Positions 45,342 through 54,471 of a DNA stretch of 64,000 nucleotides are shown piece after piece. How positions within the stretch are numbered: the first letter of the stretch is position 1; every line of letters starts with the position of its first letter. Both the position numbers and the translations under genes were made by a program. Under the pieces are notes generated by a model. The model was given only the letters and a program-made list of their open reading frames with translations, made no database searches and had not been told where the DNA came from. Source of the DNA: Phycisphaerales bacterium (GTDB taxonomy: Bacteria; Planctomycetota; Phycisphaerae; Tepidisphaerales; Tepidisphaeraceae); contig JADYZN010000038.1 in NCBI GenBank assembly GCA_020853095.1, forward strand, positions 1 through 64,000. Reading direction: 5' to 3'.

Positions 45342-46073
45342 ATGAGCCAGATGGCCACCGAGTCGCAGCAACCAACCAACGCCGCCACCGTTCAACGGCA
45401 GATGGTCAGTTTTACGTTGTACAAGATGGACCCGGCTTTTCGCCGGCTCAGTGCAGCGGAAAAGGAGACCGCCCGCCAGGAATTCGCCGGTTTGTTCGCC
45501 CAGCCGCTCGAGGGACAGATCCGCCTGTCGTACAGCACCGTGGGATTGAAGGCGGAGTGCGATTTTCTGCTTTGGCGGATCGGGTTGGGGATGGAGGCGT
45601 TTCAGGCACAGGCGCAGGCGATCAATCACTCGAAGCTGGGGGCGTATCTGTCCACGCCGTGGTCTTTTTTGTCGATGACCAAGCGCAGCACGTACATCGA
45701 CCCGCTGGACCCTTTTCACACCGCCGAAAGTCGCACGCATCTTATTCCCGGCCGTCGCCAATACCTGTTTGTTTATCCCTTCGTCAAGACGCGCGAATGG
45801 TATCTGTTGCCGCTGGAACGCCGCCAGCAGATCATGAACGAGCACATTCGCGGCGGCAACAAGTACCCAAGCGTCAAGCTGAACACCACATACAGTTTCG
45901 GTCTGGACAACCAGGATTTCGTCGTGGCGTTTGAAACCGATGAGCCGAAGGATTTTCTGGACCTGGTGATGGAATTGCGTGAAACCGAGAGCAGCCGATA
46001 CACCCAGCGCGACACGCCGATGTTCACCTGCGTGCGGACGCCGATGGATAAAATTCTCGAGCAGCTTTTTTAA
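45342..46073 (+). CDS. hemQ: coproheme decarboxylase HemQ (chlorite dismutase family)
   Basis: Decarboxylates coproheme III to heme b in the coproporphyrin-dependent pathway. The 243-residue protein has VYPFVKTREWYLLP, which carries the catalytic Tyr, and the NEHIRGG stretch, whose His is the expected heme ligand. FGLDNQDFVVAFET matches the second repeat. I start at the second of two ATGs (45342; the other is at 45336). It begins a pair with the SagB-like gene, 6 bp apart. Confidence 0.88.
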   Translation: MSQMATESQQPTNAATVQRQMVSFTLYKMDPAFRRLSAAEKETARQEFAGLFAQPLEGQIRLSYSTVGLKAECDFLLWRIGLGMEAFQAQAQAINHSKLGAYLSTPWSFLSMTKRSTYIDPLDPFHTAESRTHLIPGRRQYLFVYPFVKTREWYLLPLERRQQIMNEHIRGGNKYPSVKLNTTYSFGLDNQDFVVAFETDEPKDFLDLVMELRETESSRYTQRDTPMFTCVRTPMDKILEQLF

Positions 46074-46079
46074 CGGATC

Positions 46080-47750
46080 ATGGATTATGGCAAATGGCGG
46101 GGCCGGGGTCAGCCCAAGGAGCCGACGACCCTGCCCGCCGACATTCTCGAACGCATTCGACGGATCGAACGCTTTCACGAACAGACCCGCCTGAGCGATT
46201 CACCCCAGGCGACGCCCGCTTCGCATCCTGAAACCCACGTGCCCAACGTCTATCGGGTATTTGAAAACCATCCGAAAATTCCGCTCAGTTCAACGCTGCT
46301 GGACGAGCCGGCGCCGGTGCTGTCGGTTCTGCACGGCGGCCTGGAGGCATTGCCCGACAGCCAGCTTGATCCGCCGCACGACCTGAAAACCCTCTCCACC
46401 TGGCTGTATATGAGCTATGGCCGGATGCGCAAGGTGCAGGCGGGCCAGCACATCCGATGGCTGAGAGCATGCCCCAGCATGGATGCGCTCTATCCGTGCG
46501 AAATCTACGTGGCGGCCTTCGCGGTCGAAGGGCTGGACTGCGGGTTGTATCACTATGCCCCGCGTGAGTTCGCCTTGCGTCAATTGCGCCAGGGCGGCGG
46601 CGTGTTGGGGCACATCAAACGGGGCCGGCCGGACCTGGAATTTCTGAAAAACGTGCCCGCCATGCTGCTGATTTCGACGATTTATTGCCGAACCACCTGG
46701 CGATACGGCGATCGTGGGTATCGGTATGCGCTGCTGGACGCTGGCCACCTGGCCCAAAATGCCATCGCCGCCGGCACGGCGTTGGGGATGAGCATCCTCA
46801 CGCGGCTGCAACTGAACGAATCGATGGGGCGGCAATTGATCGGACTGGCGGACGATGCCGATTTTGGGCAGGCCGAGTCGATCCAGGCGGCCGTGATCTG
46901 GAACGACCGCACCAGCCGGCCCGCCGTCGTCCCGCCTTCCAGCGGCCCGCTCCCGCCGATCGAGCGGGTTCCATTGGCGCAACAGATTGAATCGTACGGG
47001 GGCGTGCTGGCCGTGCATGGTGATTGCGTGGCGCCGGGCGTCGGCGTGCGTGAACTGAATCCACCATTGACCGAACTGTCTCCCATTCCCGTCGCGATGG
47101 AAGACCATCCCATGCCCGAATGCCCAAAACCGGAGGGCGGCCACACGGTCCGGCAGGTGATGATGACCCGGAACAGCGCCAGATCGTTTGCCCGGTCCAC
47201 CATCACCCGTGATGAATTTTTGATCCTGAATTGCGTTGGGTTTGAGGCGACGCCCCCTTATCCGATCCGGCCAGCCGGCGCCCATGCGGGGCTGGTGCGA
47301 CCGTTCTGGGTGGTTCACGAGGTCAGCGGCGTCAACAGCGGCGTCTGGTTTGCCGATCCGGTGTCGCGGCAATGGTATTTTCTGCGGCCGGGCCAGTTCC
47401 GCATGGAATCGGCCTATCTTTGTCAGGAGCAGCCGATCTGCGGTCAGGCATCGGCGGTTTGTTACATGGCGGCCAATTTGACGCTGCTGTTGCATCAGGG
47501 GGGGCCGGATGCTTATCGGTTGGCGCATCTTGAAGCGGGCCTGTGCGGTCAGCGAATGCAACTGGCCGCCGCCGCGTTGGACCTGACCTGTTGCGGTATT
47601 TCGCGATTTTATGACCAGGAAATCCGCAACTTTCTGGGGCTGGAACAGACCGGCTGGCAATGCCTGTATGCCGTGGCGATTGGCCGGTCGCCCACATCCA
47701 TGACGGCCGAATCATCCGAACCTGCCGGTTCACCCCAGTGGCGCGGATAA
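46080..47750 (+). CDS. SagB/ThcOx-like tandem nitroreductase-fold oxidoreductase
   Basis: A 556-residue protein made of two nitroreductase-like halves (about 95-280 and 355-535). The first has LLDAGHLAQNAIAAGTALGM, the second LEAGLCGQRMQLAAAALDL, both the long helix typical of SagB/ThcOx FMN dehydrogenases, and TRNSARSFARSTI opens the second half. SagB enzymes oxidise thiazolines in peptide natural products, but no precursor or cyclodehydratase gene is adjacent. Its tight link to hemQ suggests a role in redox or porphyrin metabolism (inference). Confidence 0.78.
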   Translation: MDYGKWRGRGQPKEPTTLPADILERIRRIERFHEQTRLSDSPQATPASHPETHVPNVYRVFENHPKIPLSSTLLDEPAPVLSVLHGGLEALPDSQLDPPHDLKTLSTWLYMSYGRMRKVQAGQHIRWLRACPSMDALYPCEIYVAAFAVEGLDCGLYHYAPREFALRQLRQGGGVLGHIKRGRPDLEFLKNVPAMLLISTIYCRTTWRYGDRGYRYALLDAGHLAQNAIAAGTALGMSILTRLQLNESMGRQLIGLADDADFGQAESIQAAVIWNDRTSRPAVVPPSSGPLPPIERVPLAQQIESYGGVLAVHGDCVAPGVGVRELNPPLTELSPIPVAMEDHPMPECPKPEGGHTVRQVMMTRNSARSFARSTITRDEFLILNCVGFEATPPYPIRPAGAHAGLVRPFWVVHEVSGVNSGVWFADPVSRQWYFLRPGQFRMESAYLCQEQPICGQASAVCYMAANLTLLLHQGGPDAYRLAHLEAGLCGQRMQLAAAALDLTCCGISRFYDQEIRNFLGLEQTGWQCLYAVAIGRSPTSMTAESSEPAGSPQWRG

Positions 47751-47808
47751 GCCCTGCGAAACGAGCCGCTTGCCGGTTGACGGTGGATCGGTAGGCTACT
47801 GCCCATCC

Positions 47809-47830
47809 AGCGGCGATCGTCGCCGCTTTT
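47809..47830 (+). terminator. intrinsic terminator or proS leader attenuator
   Basis: AGCGGCGA (47809-47816) pairs perfectly with TCGCCGCT (47820-47827) around a 3-base loop and runs into TTTTGTTT. A candidate promoter TTGCCG-N16-TAGGCT (47770-47797) precedes it, so it could also attenuate proS, whose start is 36 bases on. Confidence 0.5.
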
Positions 47831-47865
47831 GTTTCAATGATCCGCAGCAGGAAAATGGACCTCCC

Positions 47866-49635
47866 ATGCGCTGGACGCAAACCCTTATCCCCACCCAGAA
47901 GGAAAACCCCGCCGACGCACAGATCATCAGCCACCAGTTGATGATCCGGGCGGGGTTGATTCGCCAGTTGACCGCCGGCGCGTACGATTTTCTGCCGCTG
48001 GGGCTGCGGTCTTTGCAAAAAGCCTCGGCCATCGTCCGCCAGGAGATGAACGCGATCGGCGCCGCCGAGGTGTTGCTGCCGGCGTTGCAACCGCTGGAAT
48101 TGTGGCAAAAGACCGGGCGCGATGTCAGCTATGGCGAAAACCTTTTCAAACTCAAGGATCGTCACGGCCGGATGATCGTCCTGGGGCCGACCCACGAGGA
48201 AGTCATCACCGAGCTGGTGTCGGCGTACGTCAATTCCTACAAACAACTGCCCCTGAGCCTGTACCAGATTCAGACCAAATTCCGCGATGAGTTCCGCCCG
48301 CGGTTCGGTTTGTTGCGGGTGCGGGAATTTCTGATGAAGGATGCGTATTCCTTTCACGCGAGCCTCGACAGCCTCAATCGCACCTATGACGATTATTACC
48401 GTGCCTACGAGCGCATCTTCACCCGATGCGGCATTCCGTACGTCATTGTCGAGGCCGAATCGGGGCCGATCGGCGGTTCGGCTTCGCATGAATTCATGGC
48501 CGCCTGTTCGGCCGGCGAGGATCTGCTGGTCAGGTCCGACAAGGGCAATTACGCCGCCAACGTCGAAAAAGCCGAGACCGGCCGTCGCGAATCGACCTTT
48601 GGCGGCGATCCCACCGGCCCGCTGGAAAAAATCCACACGCCCCATCTGCCGGCCATCGAGGATGTGGGCAGGTTCATGAAGGTCAAGCCGAAGAACATGC
48701 TCAAGACGCTGGTCTTCCGCACGACCAACCCCGGTCCCACGCTTGAATCGGGAGTGAATCCGCACTGGGTGGTGGCCGTGGTGCGCGGCGATCATGAGGT
48801 GAATGAATCCAAGTTGGCCCGCGCCGCGGCCGAACATTTTCAGGTTCGCGGCATCGAGCTGGTGGACGACCAGGAAGTCCGTGCCAAATGGCCGATCGGT
48901 TTTGTCGGCCCCGATGCCGCCATCAAGACGTTGGACGCGGTGATGCTGGTTGATCCGGACGCCGCCCAGGGCGGTTTCTGGGCGGCAGGGGCCAATGAAA
49001 TCGATTACCACGTCAAGCATTTCAACTGGTTCCGCGAGTGCGGCCAACCGCTGGCGGACCCCAAAAAAGTCGCCATCGCCGACATCCGCAACGCCATCGA
49101 AGGCGATCCATCGCCCAAGAACGACGGCGGTATCCTGCACACATCCCGCGGCATCGAGATCGGCCACGTGTTCAAACTCGGAACCAAATATTCCGATGCG
49201 CTGGGGGCGCAGTTCCTCGATGATCAGGGCAACCAGCACCCGCTGATCATGGGCTGTTATGGCATCGGCGTCGGCCGAATCCTCATCGCGGCGGTTGAGA
49301 ACGGCCACGATGAACGCGGGATCATCTGGCCGGCCGCCATCGCCCCGTTCTCGGTGGTGATCACGCCGATCAAATACGATGGCGAAGTCAAAACCGCCGC
49401 CGACCGGCTGTACGAGCAGCTCAATGCGGCCGGCATCGATGCCCTGCTGGACGACCGCGATGCCCGCCCCGGATTCAAATTCGCCGACGCCGATTTGATC
49501 GGATTCCCGATCCGCATCAACATCGGCGACCGGGGGCTGAAAGAAGGCAAGGTTGAACTGAAAAAACGAACCGCCGCCGAAGCCGAAATGGTTTCGCTCG
49601 ATCAGGTCGTCGAAAAAGTTCGGGAAATGATTTAA
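47866..49635 (+). CDS. proS: prolyl-tRNA synthetase
   Basis: Charges tRNA-Pro with proline. The 589-residue class II synthetase has motif 1 near 55-80, motif 2 FRDEFRPRFGLLRVREF near 140-156, an inserted editing-type domain (about 225-390) and motif 3 GIGVGRILIAAVE near 465. The C-terminal anticodon-binding domain follows (about 490-585). The ATG at 47866 is chosen because an upstream frame contains the terminator hairpin. Confidence 0.95.
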   Translation: MRWTQTLIPTQKENPADAQIISHQLMIRAGLIRQLTAGAYDFLPLGLRSLQKASAIVRQEMNAIGAAEVLLPALQPLELWQKTGRDVSYGENLFKLKDRHGRMIVLGPTHEEVITELVSAYVNSYKQLPLSLYQIQTKFRDEFRPRFGLLRVREFLMKDAYSFHASLDSLNRTYDDYYRAYERIFTRCGIPYVIVEAESGPIGGSASHEFMAACSAGEDLLVRSDKGNYAANVEKAETGRRESTFGGDPTGPLEKIHTPHLPAIEDVGRFMKVKPKNMLKTLVFRTTNPGPTLESGVNPHWVVAVVRGDHEVNESKLARAAAEHFQVRGIELVDDQEVRAKWPIGFVGPDAAIKTLDAVMLVDPDAAQGGFWAAGANEIDYHVKHFNWFRECGQPLADPKKVAIADIRNAIEGDPSPKNDGGILHTSRGIEIGHVFKLGTKYSDALGAQFLDDQGNQHPLIMGCYGIGVGRILIAAVENGHDERGIIWPAAIAPFSVVITPIKYDGEVKTAADRLYEQLNAAGIDALLDDRDARPGFKFADADLIGFPIRINIGDRGLKEGKVELKKRTAAEAEMVSLDQVVEKVREMI

Positions 49636-49663
49636 CGGCCGTTTTGGCCTATAATACGCCGAT

Positions 49664-50011
49664 ATGTCCACCCAACCCGTCAAACGCCGATCCGATTACG
49701 ACCTGATCGAACCGATCGGCAAGCGAATCGTCATCCGCAAGGATGACAACAAACGGCAGACCAAATCGGGCATCGTATTGCCCGACAGCCATGAAATCCC
49801 CGTCATCACCGGCCGGGTCATCGCCATCAGCAAGGCGATTGAGAACGATGAGGACCAGACCGTCCGCCAATACGACAAGGTTCTTTTCGATCCGCGCGAG
49901 GCCATCCCGGTGGAACTGGAACACGACAACCGGCTGTTCGTGGTGGCCATCGAACGGGTGCTGGCGATCTTTCGTCGAACCGGCGAAAAAACATCCGAAC
50001 CGGCGGAATAG
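49664..50011 (+). CDS. GroES-like (Cpn10) protein
   Basis: A 115-residue co-chaperonin-like protein, longer than typical GroES (about 95). It keeps the start IGKRIVIRKDD, the mobile-loop region QTKSGIVLP and the YDKVLFDP segment. The C-terminal tail (100-115) is extra. No groEL is adjacent. TATAAT (49650-49655) ends eight bases before the ATG and no Shine-Dalgarno is present, so it is probably leaderless. Confidence 0.8.
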   Translation: MSTQPVKRRSDYDLIEPIGKRIVIRKDDNKRQTKSGIVLPDSHEIPVITGRVIAISKAIENDEDQTVRQYDKVLFDPREAIPVELEHDNRLFVVAIERVLAIFRRTGEKTSEPAE

Positions 50012-50041
50012 TCTTTTACGTTCTTTCTCACGATCAATGCC

Positions 50042-50416
50042 ATGTCAAAAAAAGTTCTCCTGATAGGACATTGCGGCCCGGACAGCAGTTATCTGCGAAT
50101 GGTCGTCCGCGCGGCCGATCCCAAGGCGCAAATCCTGATGGCCGATGACCCCGATGAATTGACAACCGCCCTGGAACAGGGGGTTGATCTGGCGCTGTTG
50201 AACCGCGAATTGGGTTATGGCTTTGGTGAACGCGGCGGCGTGGAGGTGATCGGCGACCTGAAAGAATCCCACCCGCAACTGCGGTTGATGCTGGTCAGCA
50301 ATTATCCCGAAGCGCAGCAGGCCGCCGAACAGGCCGGCGCATTGCCCGGTTTTGGCAAGCGTGAAATCGGATCGCCCCGCGTGGTCCAACTGCTCAAAGC
50401 GGCTCTGGAAGCGTGA
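50042..50416 (+). CDS. pseudo-receiver (response-regulator-like) domain protein
   Basis: A 124-residue CheY-size protein. The fold pattern is kept (KKVLLIG, VDLALLN, LRLMLVSNY, GFGK) but the phosphoacceptor Asp is Asn54, and the N-terminal acidic pair is replaced by H10-C11. Ser86 and Lys106 keep the switch positions. It cannot be phosphorylated in the usual way and probably acts as a constant or otherwise gated protein module. Confidence 0.65.
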   Translation: MSKKVLLIGHCGPDSSYLRMVVRAADPKAQILMADDPDELTTALEQGVDLALLNRELGYGFGERGGVEVIGDLKESHPQLRLMLVSNYPEAQQAAEQAGALPGFGKREIGSPRVVQLLKAALEA

Positions 50417-50454
50417 TCGTCCCCGCCATCCTCCCGCAAAACTGTCGCAAAGTG

Positions 50455-50492
50455 TGCAAACGGTTGCACTATCGGCCGGGCACTGTTATTTT
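50455..50492 (+). promoter_or_regulatory. LacI-family operator overlapping a promoter
   Basis: TGCAAACGGTTGCA (50455-50468) fits the LacI/GalR consensus TGNAANCGNTTNCA exactly and extends to a 16-bp palindrome. Its right half forms the -35 TTGCAC (50464-50469), with TATTTT at 50487-50492 after 17 bp. A bound repressor would therefore block polymerase for the sugar isomerase gene. Confidence 0.7.
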
Positions 50493-50531
50493 TGATCCCG
50501 ATCCGGGGGAGAATCGACTGGAGACAACAAC

Positions 50532-52196
50532 ATGGCGGCCTATCAAATTCCCAACATCAACAAGCCCACACGGATGAAGAAAAAGCAGGTTTTGCTGGTG
50601 GCCAGCGGCGACTTGCGGCAAAGCGCCAACCAGGTCTGCTGGCCGGCCCAGAAGGCGATGGAACAGCACCTGACCAAGGCGATCTCGGCGTGTGGATATG
50701 AGCTGGTTCGGGCGCATCCATACAAGGAGCGATCCGGGCATGGATTCATCTGTTCGCAGAAGGAGGGGATGGAGGTTTTCGCGGGGATTGATCCTGAGGC
50801 GCCGTTGATCGTGGCCGAGGCGGTCTGGCAATATTCGCATCACGTTCTGGCCGGTCTGATCAGCCACCGGGGGCCGATCTGCACCGTGGCCAACTGGTCG
50901 GGGCAATGGCCGGGGTTGGTGGGGATGTTGAATCTCAACGGCTCGCTGTCCAAGGCGGGGGTCGCCTATTCGACGTTGTGGGGCGAGGATTTTTCCGACC
51001 CTGCGTTTGTCAACAAATTGCGAACGTGGCTTCAGACCGGCAAGGTCAAACACAAGCTCGATCACGTCAAGCCCTTGTCGAAACTTTCCGTGCCGGCCAG
51101 GGAACGCAAGCTCGGCCAGAGCCTGGCGCGGCAGTTGCAAACCCAGAAGGCGATTCTCGGCGTGTTTGATGAAGGGTGCATGGGGATGTTCAACGCGATC
51201 ATCCCCGATCATCTGTTGAATCCCACGGGCGTTTACAAGGAACGGCTCAGTCAGTCAGCGCTCTATTATGCCGCCACGCAGGTGGATGATGAGGAGGCGA
51301 GGCGCGTTTATCAATGGTATCGGCAGGCGGGGATGCAATTTAAGCTGGGAACCGATGAGCAGGTCGATCTGACGGAAAACCAGATTTTAATGCAGTGCAA
51401 GACGTACATCGCCGCGATGCGCATCGCGGATGAATTCGGCTGCCATGCGATCGGGATTCAGTATCAGCAGGGGTTGAAGGATCTGCTGCCGGCATCCGAC
51501 CTGGTGGAAGGGACGTTGAACGACTCGGTTCGTCCGCCAGTGAAAAGCGCCGATGGCCGGACTGAATTGTACGCCGGCCGGCCGTTGCCGCATTTCAACG
51601 AGGTGGATGAATGCGCCGGGTTGGACGGGCTGATGACCTATCGGATTCACCAGGCGATGGGATTGCCGGTGGAGAACACGCTGCACGACCTGCGCTGGGG
51701 CGACTGGGACAAAAGCGGCACCACCGATGAATACGTCTGGGTTTTTGAGATCAGCGGCTCCGCGCCGCCTTCCCATTTCGCGCGGGGATGGAAGGATGCC
51801 AGCGGCGAACGCCAGCCGCCGATGTATTTCCGCCTCGGTGGCAGCACCATCAAAGGAGTGAGCAAGGCCGGCGAGATCGTCTGGAGCCGCATCTATGTCG
51901 AAGGCGACCGCCTGCACATGGATCTCGGCCGTGCCAAGGCGATCGACCTGCCGATGAACGAGACCCAGCGCCGCTGGGATTCCACCACGCCGCACTGGCC
52001 GATCATGCACGCCGTCACCTACGGCGTCTCGCGCGACCAGATGATGGCCAAGCACAAGGCCAACCACATCCAGGTGGCCTACGGCGTCAACGAAAAAACC
52101 GCCGACGCCGCCATGTGGGCCAAGGCCGCCATGGCCGAGACCCTTGGCATCCGGGTCAACGTCTGCGGTACGCGAAAAAACGGCAAACGCTGGTAA
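50532..52196 (+). CDS. L-fucose/L-arabinose isomerase-fold protein
   Basis: A 554-residue protein of the fucose/arabinose isomerase superfamily. The N-terminal domain begins [21 protein letters not shown]; later segments include [12 protein letters not shown] and [21 protein letters not shown], which hold likely metal-binding acids. Substrate cannot be fixed; it may isomerise or epimerise a deoxysugar. GGAG precedes the ATG. A LacI-type operator controls it, consistent with sugar induction, but no LacI gene or transporter is nearby. Confidence 0.78.
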   Translation: MAAYQIPNINKPTRMKKKQVLLVASGDLRQSANQVCWPAQKAMEQHLTKAISACGYELVRAHPYKERSGHGFICSQKEGMEVFAGIDPEAPLIVAEAVWQYSHHVLAGLISHRGPICTVANWSGQWPGLVGMLNLNGSLSKAGVAYSTLWGEDFSDPAFVNKLRTWLQTGKVKHKLDHVKPLSKLSVPARERKLGQSLARQLQTQKAILGVFDEGCMGMFNAIIPDHLLNPTGVYKERLSQSALYYAATQVDDEEARRVYQWYRQAGMQFKLGTDEQVDLTENQILMQCKTYIAAMRIADEFGCHAIGIQYQQGLKDLLPASDLVEGTLNDSVRPPVKSADGRTELYAGRPLPHFNEVDECAGLDGLMTYRIHQAMGLPVENTLHDLRWGDWDKSGTTDEYVWVFEISGSAPPSHFARGWKDASGERQPPMYFRLGGSTIKGVSKAGEIVWSRIYVEGDRLHMDLGRAKAIDLPMNETQRRWDSTTPHWPIMHAVTYGVSRDQMMAKHKANHIQVAYGVNEKTADAAMWAKAAMAETLGIRVNVCGTRKNGKRW

Positions 52197-52258
52197 AGTC
52201 CGACGTTCCAATACATTGGCTTGCGTTCCATCCGCGCATCGCATCCAATTGAGCGCGT

Positions 52259-53107
52259 ATGTTCGGTTCCCACTTGTCCATATCCGGCGGCATGCACAAT
52301 GCCTTGATTCAGGCGGAGGAATTTGGTTTTGACACCGTGCAGGTGTTTACCAAGAATCAGCAGCAGTGGCGGTTCGCGCCGTTGACTGATGAGGCGATCG
52401 CGCAGTGGAAGGAACAATGCCGGCGGTTGAAATTCGATCAGACCGTCAGCCATGACAGTTATCTGATCAACATGGCCTCGCCGGATGACAAGCTGTGGCG
52501 GGCGAGCATCGCGCTGTTCACCGAGGAGCTTCGCCGCTGCGTGCAACTGGGCATTCCCTGGCTGGTGACCCATCCGGGGGCGCACATGGGAAGCGGCGAG
52601 GAAACGGGATTGGCGAGGGTGGCCAAGGCGCTGGATATCGTCCACAAGGCCATCGAGGACAAATCGGCAATCACTTGTCTGGAAATCACCGCCGGCCAGG
52701 GAACGAGCCTTGGGTATCGGCTCGAACATCTCGCCAGGATCATCGAACTGACGGACGCTCCGGATCGGCTGGGCGTCTGTCTGGATACCGCACATCTGTT
52801 CGCGGCCGGATATGATTTTCGCGGCTTGGCCTATGATGACCTGATCAAGCAGGTTGAATCGACCGTTGGCATCGATCGGATCAAGGTTTTGCACCTGAAC
52901 GATTCCAAAAAAGACCTCGGCAGCCGGGTTGATCGTCACGACCACATCGGCCATGGGACCATCGGGCTGGAGGGTTTCCGCCCCTGGGTGCGCGACAAAC
53001 GATTCATCAACGTCCCCAAAATCCTGGAAACCCCCAAAGCCCAGCACGAATCCGGCCGGCCTTGGGATGCGGTCAATCTGGAAACCCTTCGAGGACTGAT
53101 GGCGTAA
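52259..53107 (+). CDS. nfo: endonuclease IV
   Basis: AP endonuclease of base-excision repair. The 282-residue TIM-barrel has the zinc ligands in VTHPGAHMGSGEE, CLEITAGQG, CLDTAHLFAAGYD, LNDSKKDLGSRVDRHDHIGHG and ETPK, in the standard order. Length and pattern are typical of Nfo. Confidence 0.96.
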   Translation: MFGSHLSISGGMHNALIQAEEFGFDTVQVFTKNQQQWRFAPLTDEAIAQWKEQCRRLKFDQTVSHDSYLINMASPDDKLWRASIALFTEELRRCVQLGIPWLVTHPGAHMGSGEETGLARVAKALDIVHKAIEDKSAITCLEITAGQGTSLGYRLEHLARIIELTDAPDRLGVCLDTAHLFAAGYDFRGLAYDDLIKQVESTVGIDRIKVLHLNDSKKDLGSRVDRHDHIGHGTIGLEGFRPWVRDKRFINVPKILETPKAQHESGRPWDAVNLETLRGLMA

Positions 53108-53139
53108 AGGCGGCGTAATCGAATGGGAATCGCATTCGC

Positions 53140-53168
53140 TTGACAGTTCGCGGAACGATTCTGATACT
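53140..53168 (+). promoter_or_regulatory. promoter of the parvulin lipoprotein gene
   Basis: TTGACA (53140-53145), 17-bp spacer, GATACT (53163-53168). The start point would be about 7 bases before the ATG at 53182. Confidence 0.5.
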
Positions 53169-53181
53169 TTGCCGACCTTTG

Positions 53182-54381
53182 ATGGAGCTGGACTTGTTGC
53201 GGCGCTGGATCATATTGGGCGTGGTGTCGGCCGTGGGTGCGGGATGCGCATCCAACGGCACGGAACCCTCCACGTCGATCGACCATCCTGCTGACAACAA
53301 GACCGGACAAACCTCCTCCGCATCGGGCAACAACACGATCATCGCACACGTCGAGGGCGTCAGCATCACACTTGAGCAGTTGCAACAGCCGTTGATGGAA
53401 GCCTATGGCTTGAATCTGCTGCTGCGGCTGGCCGAGCTGGACCTGGCCAAATCCGATGCGGCCAAGGCGCAGCTCACCGTCACCGATGCGGACATTCAAA
53501 ACGAACGCCAGTACATGATCGAGGGGCTGTTCAAGGATGCCCCGCCGGATCAGGACCGAAAACAACTGCTCGAACAGTTCCTGGCACAGCGCCGGATCAG
53601 CGCCTATGAATTTGACCTGCTGGTCAGGAGCAACGCCTATCTGCGAAAAATCGCCGAGCCGTTGATCAAAGACAAGATCACCGAAGAAAACCTGCACCAG
53701 GCGTTTGGCGTGGTTTATGGCGAAACCGTTCAAATCCGTCATATCCAGTGCGCCAACATGCAGGAGATCGCCGAGGCACAGCGCCGTCTGGCGGCCGGCG
53801 AGCCGTTTGAACAGGTCGCCCGCGAACTCAGTCGCAACGAACGCACCGCGCCCCTTGGCGGCGAGGTGTCCCCCTTCAGCCGTGAGCAGGATTTGCCACA
53901 AGCCTTTAAGGACACGGCATTTGCGCTCAAGGAAGGGCAGGTTTCCGATCCGGTTTATGCCGACGGCGCCTACCATCTGATCAAGCTCGAAAAGCGATTT
54001 GCCCCCAAGGCGGTCAAATTCGAGGATGTGAAGGATAGCCTTCGCAAGCAGCTTTATGATCGTCTGCTTCAGACGGCCATCAACGACTTGCGCGGGCGTA
54101 TTCGCGATCGAATCGGACGGGAATTGCGGATCGAAGACCCGATTTTGCGCAAACAACTGGCTGAGCAGCTTGAAAAACAGCAATCCGAGCAGAAATCACG
54201 CGATCAGGTTCGCCAGGAAATCCAGCAGCAGGCGGAACAATCTCGCAAGGCGGCCACCGAGCCGACCACCGCTCCAACAACGGCCCTCACCACCCAGGAA
54301 CCGACCCAAACCTCAACGCCCGCCACCGTGCCCGCGCCGGCTACGGCCGAGCATCCGCCGGCTACCAGGTCCGGCGATTGA
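53182..54381 (+). CDS. parvulin-type peptidyl-prolyl isomerase, probable lipoprotein
   Basis: A 399-residue SurA/PpiC-like chaperone. The N-terminus MELDLLRR then a hydrophobic core ending VGAGC24 is a lipoprotein-type signal, though the lipobox lacks Leu at -3. SurA-like helices (about 55-190) precede one parvulin domain (about 190-290, QIRHIQCANMQEIAEAQRRL to YHLIKLEKR). A coiled, Thr/Pro-rich C-terminus follows (330-399). It probably aids outer-membrane or secreted proteins. Confidence 0.85.
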   Translation: MELDLLRRWIILGVVSAVGAGCASNGTEPSTSIDHPADNKTGQTSSASGNNTIIAHVEGVSITLEQLQQPLMEAYGLNLLLRLAELDLAKSDAAKAQLTVTDADIQNERQYMIEGLFKDAPPDQDRKQLLEQFLAQRRISAYEFDLLVRSNAYLRKIAEPLIKDKITEENLHQAFGVVYGETVQIRHIQCANMQEIAEAQRRLAAGEPFEQVARELSRNERTAPLGGEVSPFSREQDLPQAFKDTAFALKEGQVSDPVYADGAYHLIKLEKRFAPKAVKFEDVKDSLRKQLYDRLLQTAINDLRGRIRDRIGRELRIEDPILRKQLAEQLEKQQSEQKSRDQVRQEIQQQAEQSRKAATEPTTAPTTALTTQEPTQTSTPATVPAPATAEHPPATRSGD

Positions 54382-54471
54382 GCTGGACCATCCTTTCAAA
54401 ATCTTGCTGTTCGCCTTCAATATCGCCTTTGGGCCGATACAATATAATCTTAACGTGAGAACCATAAACTT

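Noticed and set aside
47332-49683. 783-codon minus-strand frame antisense to proS and the SagB-like gene
   Set aside because: It mirrors two well-supported genes, has random residue composition and no motif; long antisense frames are expected in GC-rich DNA.
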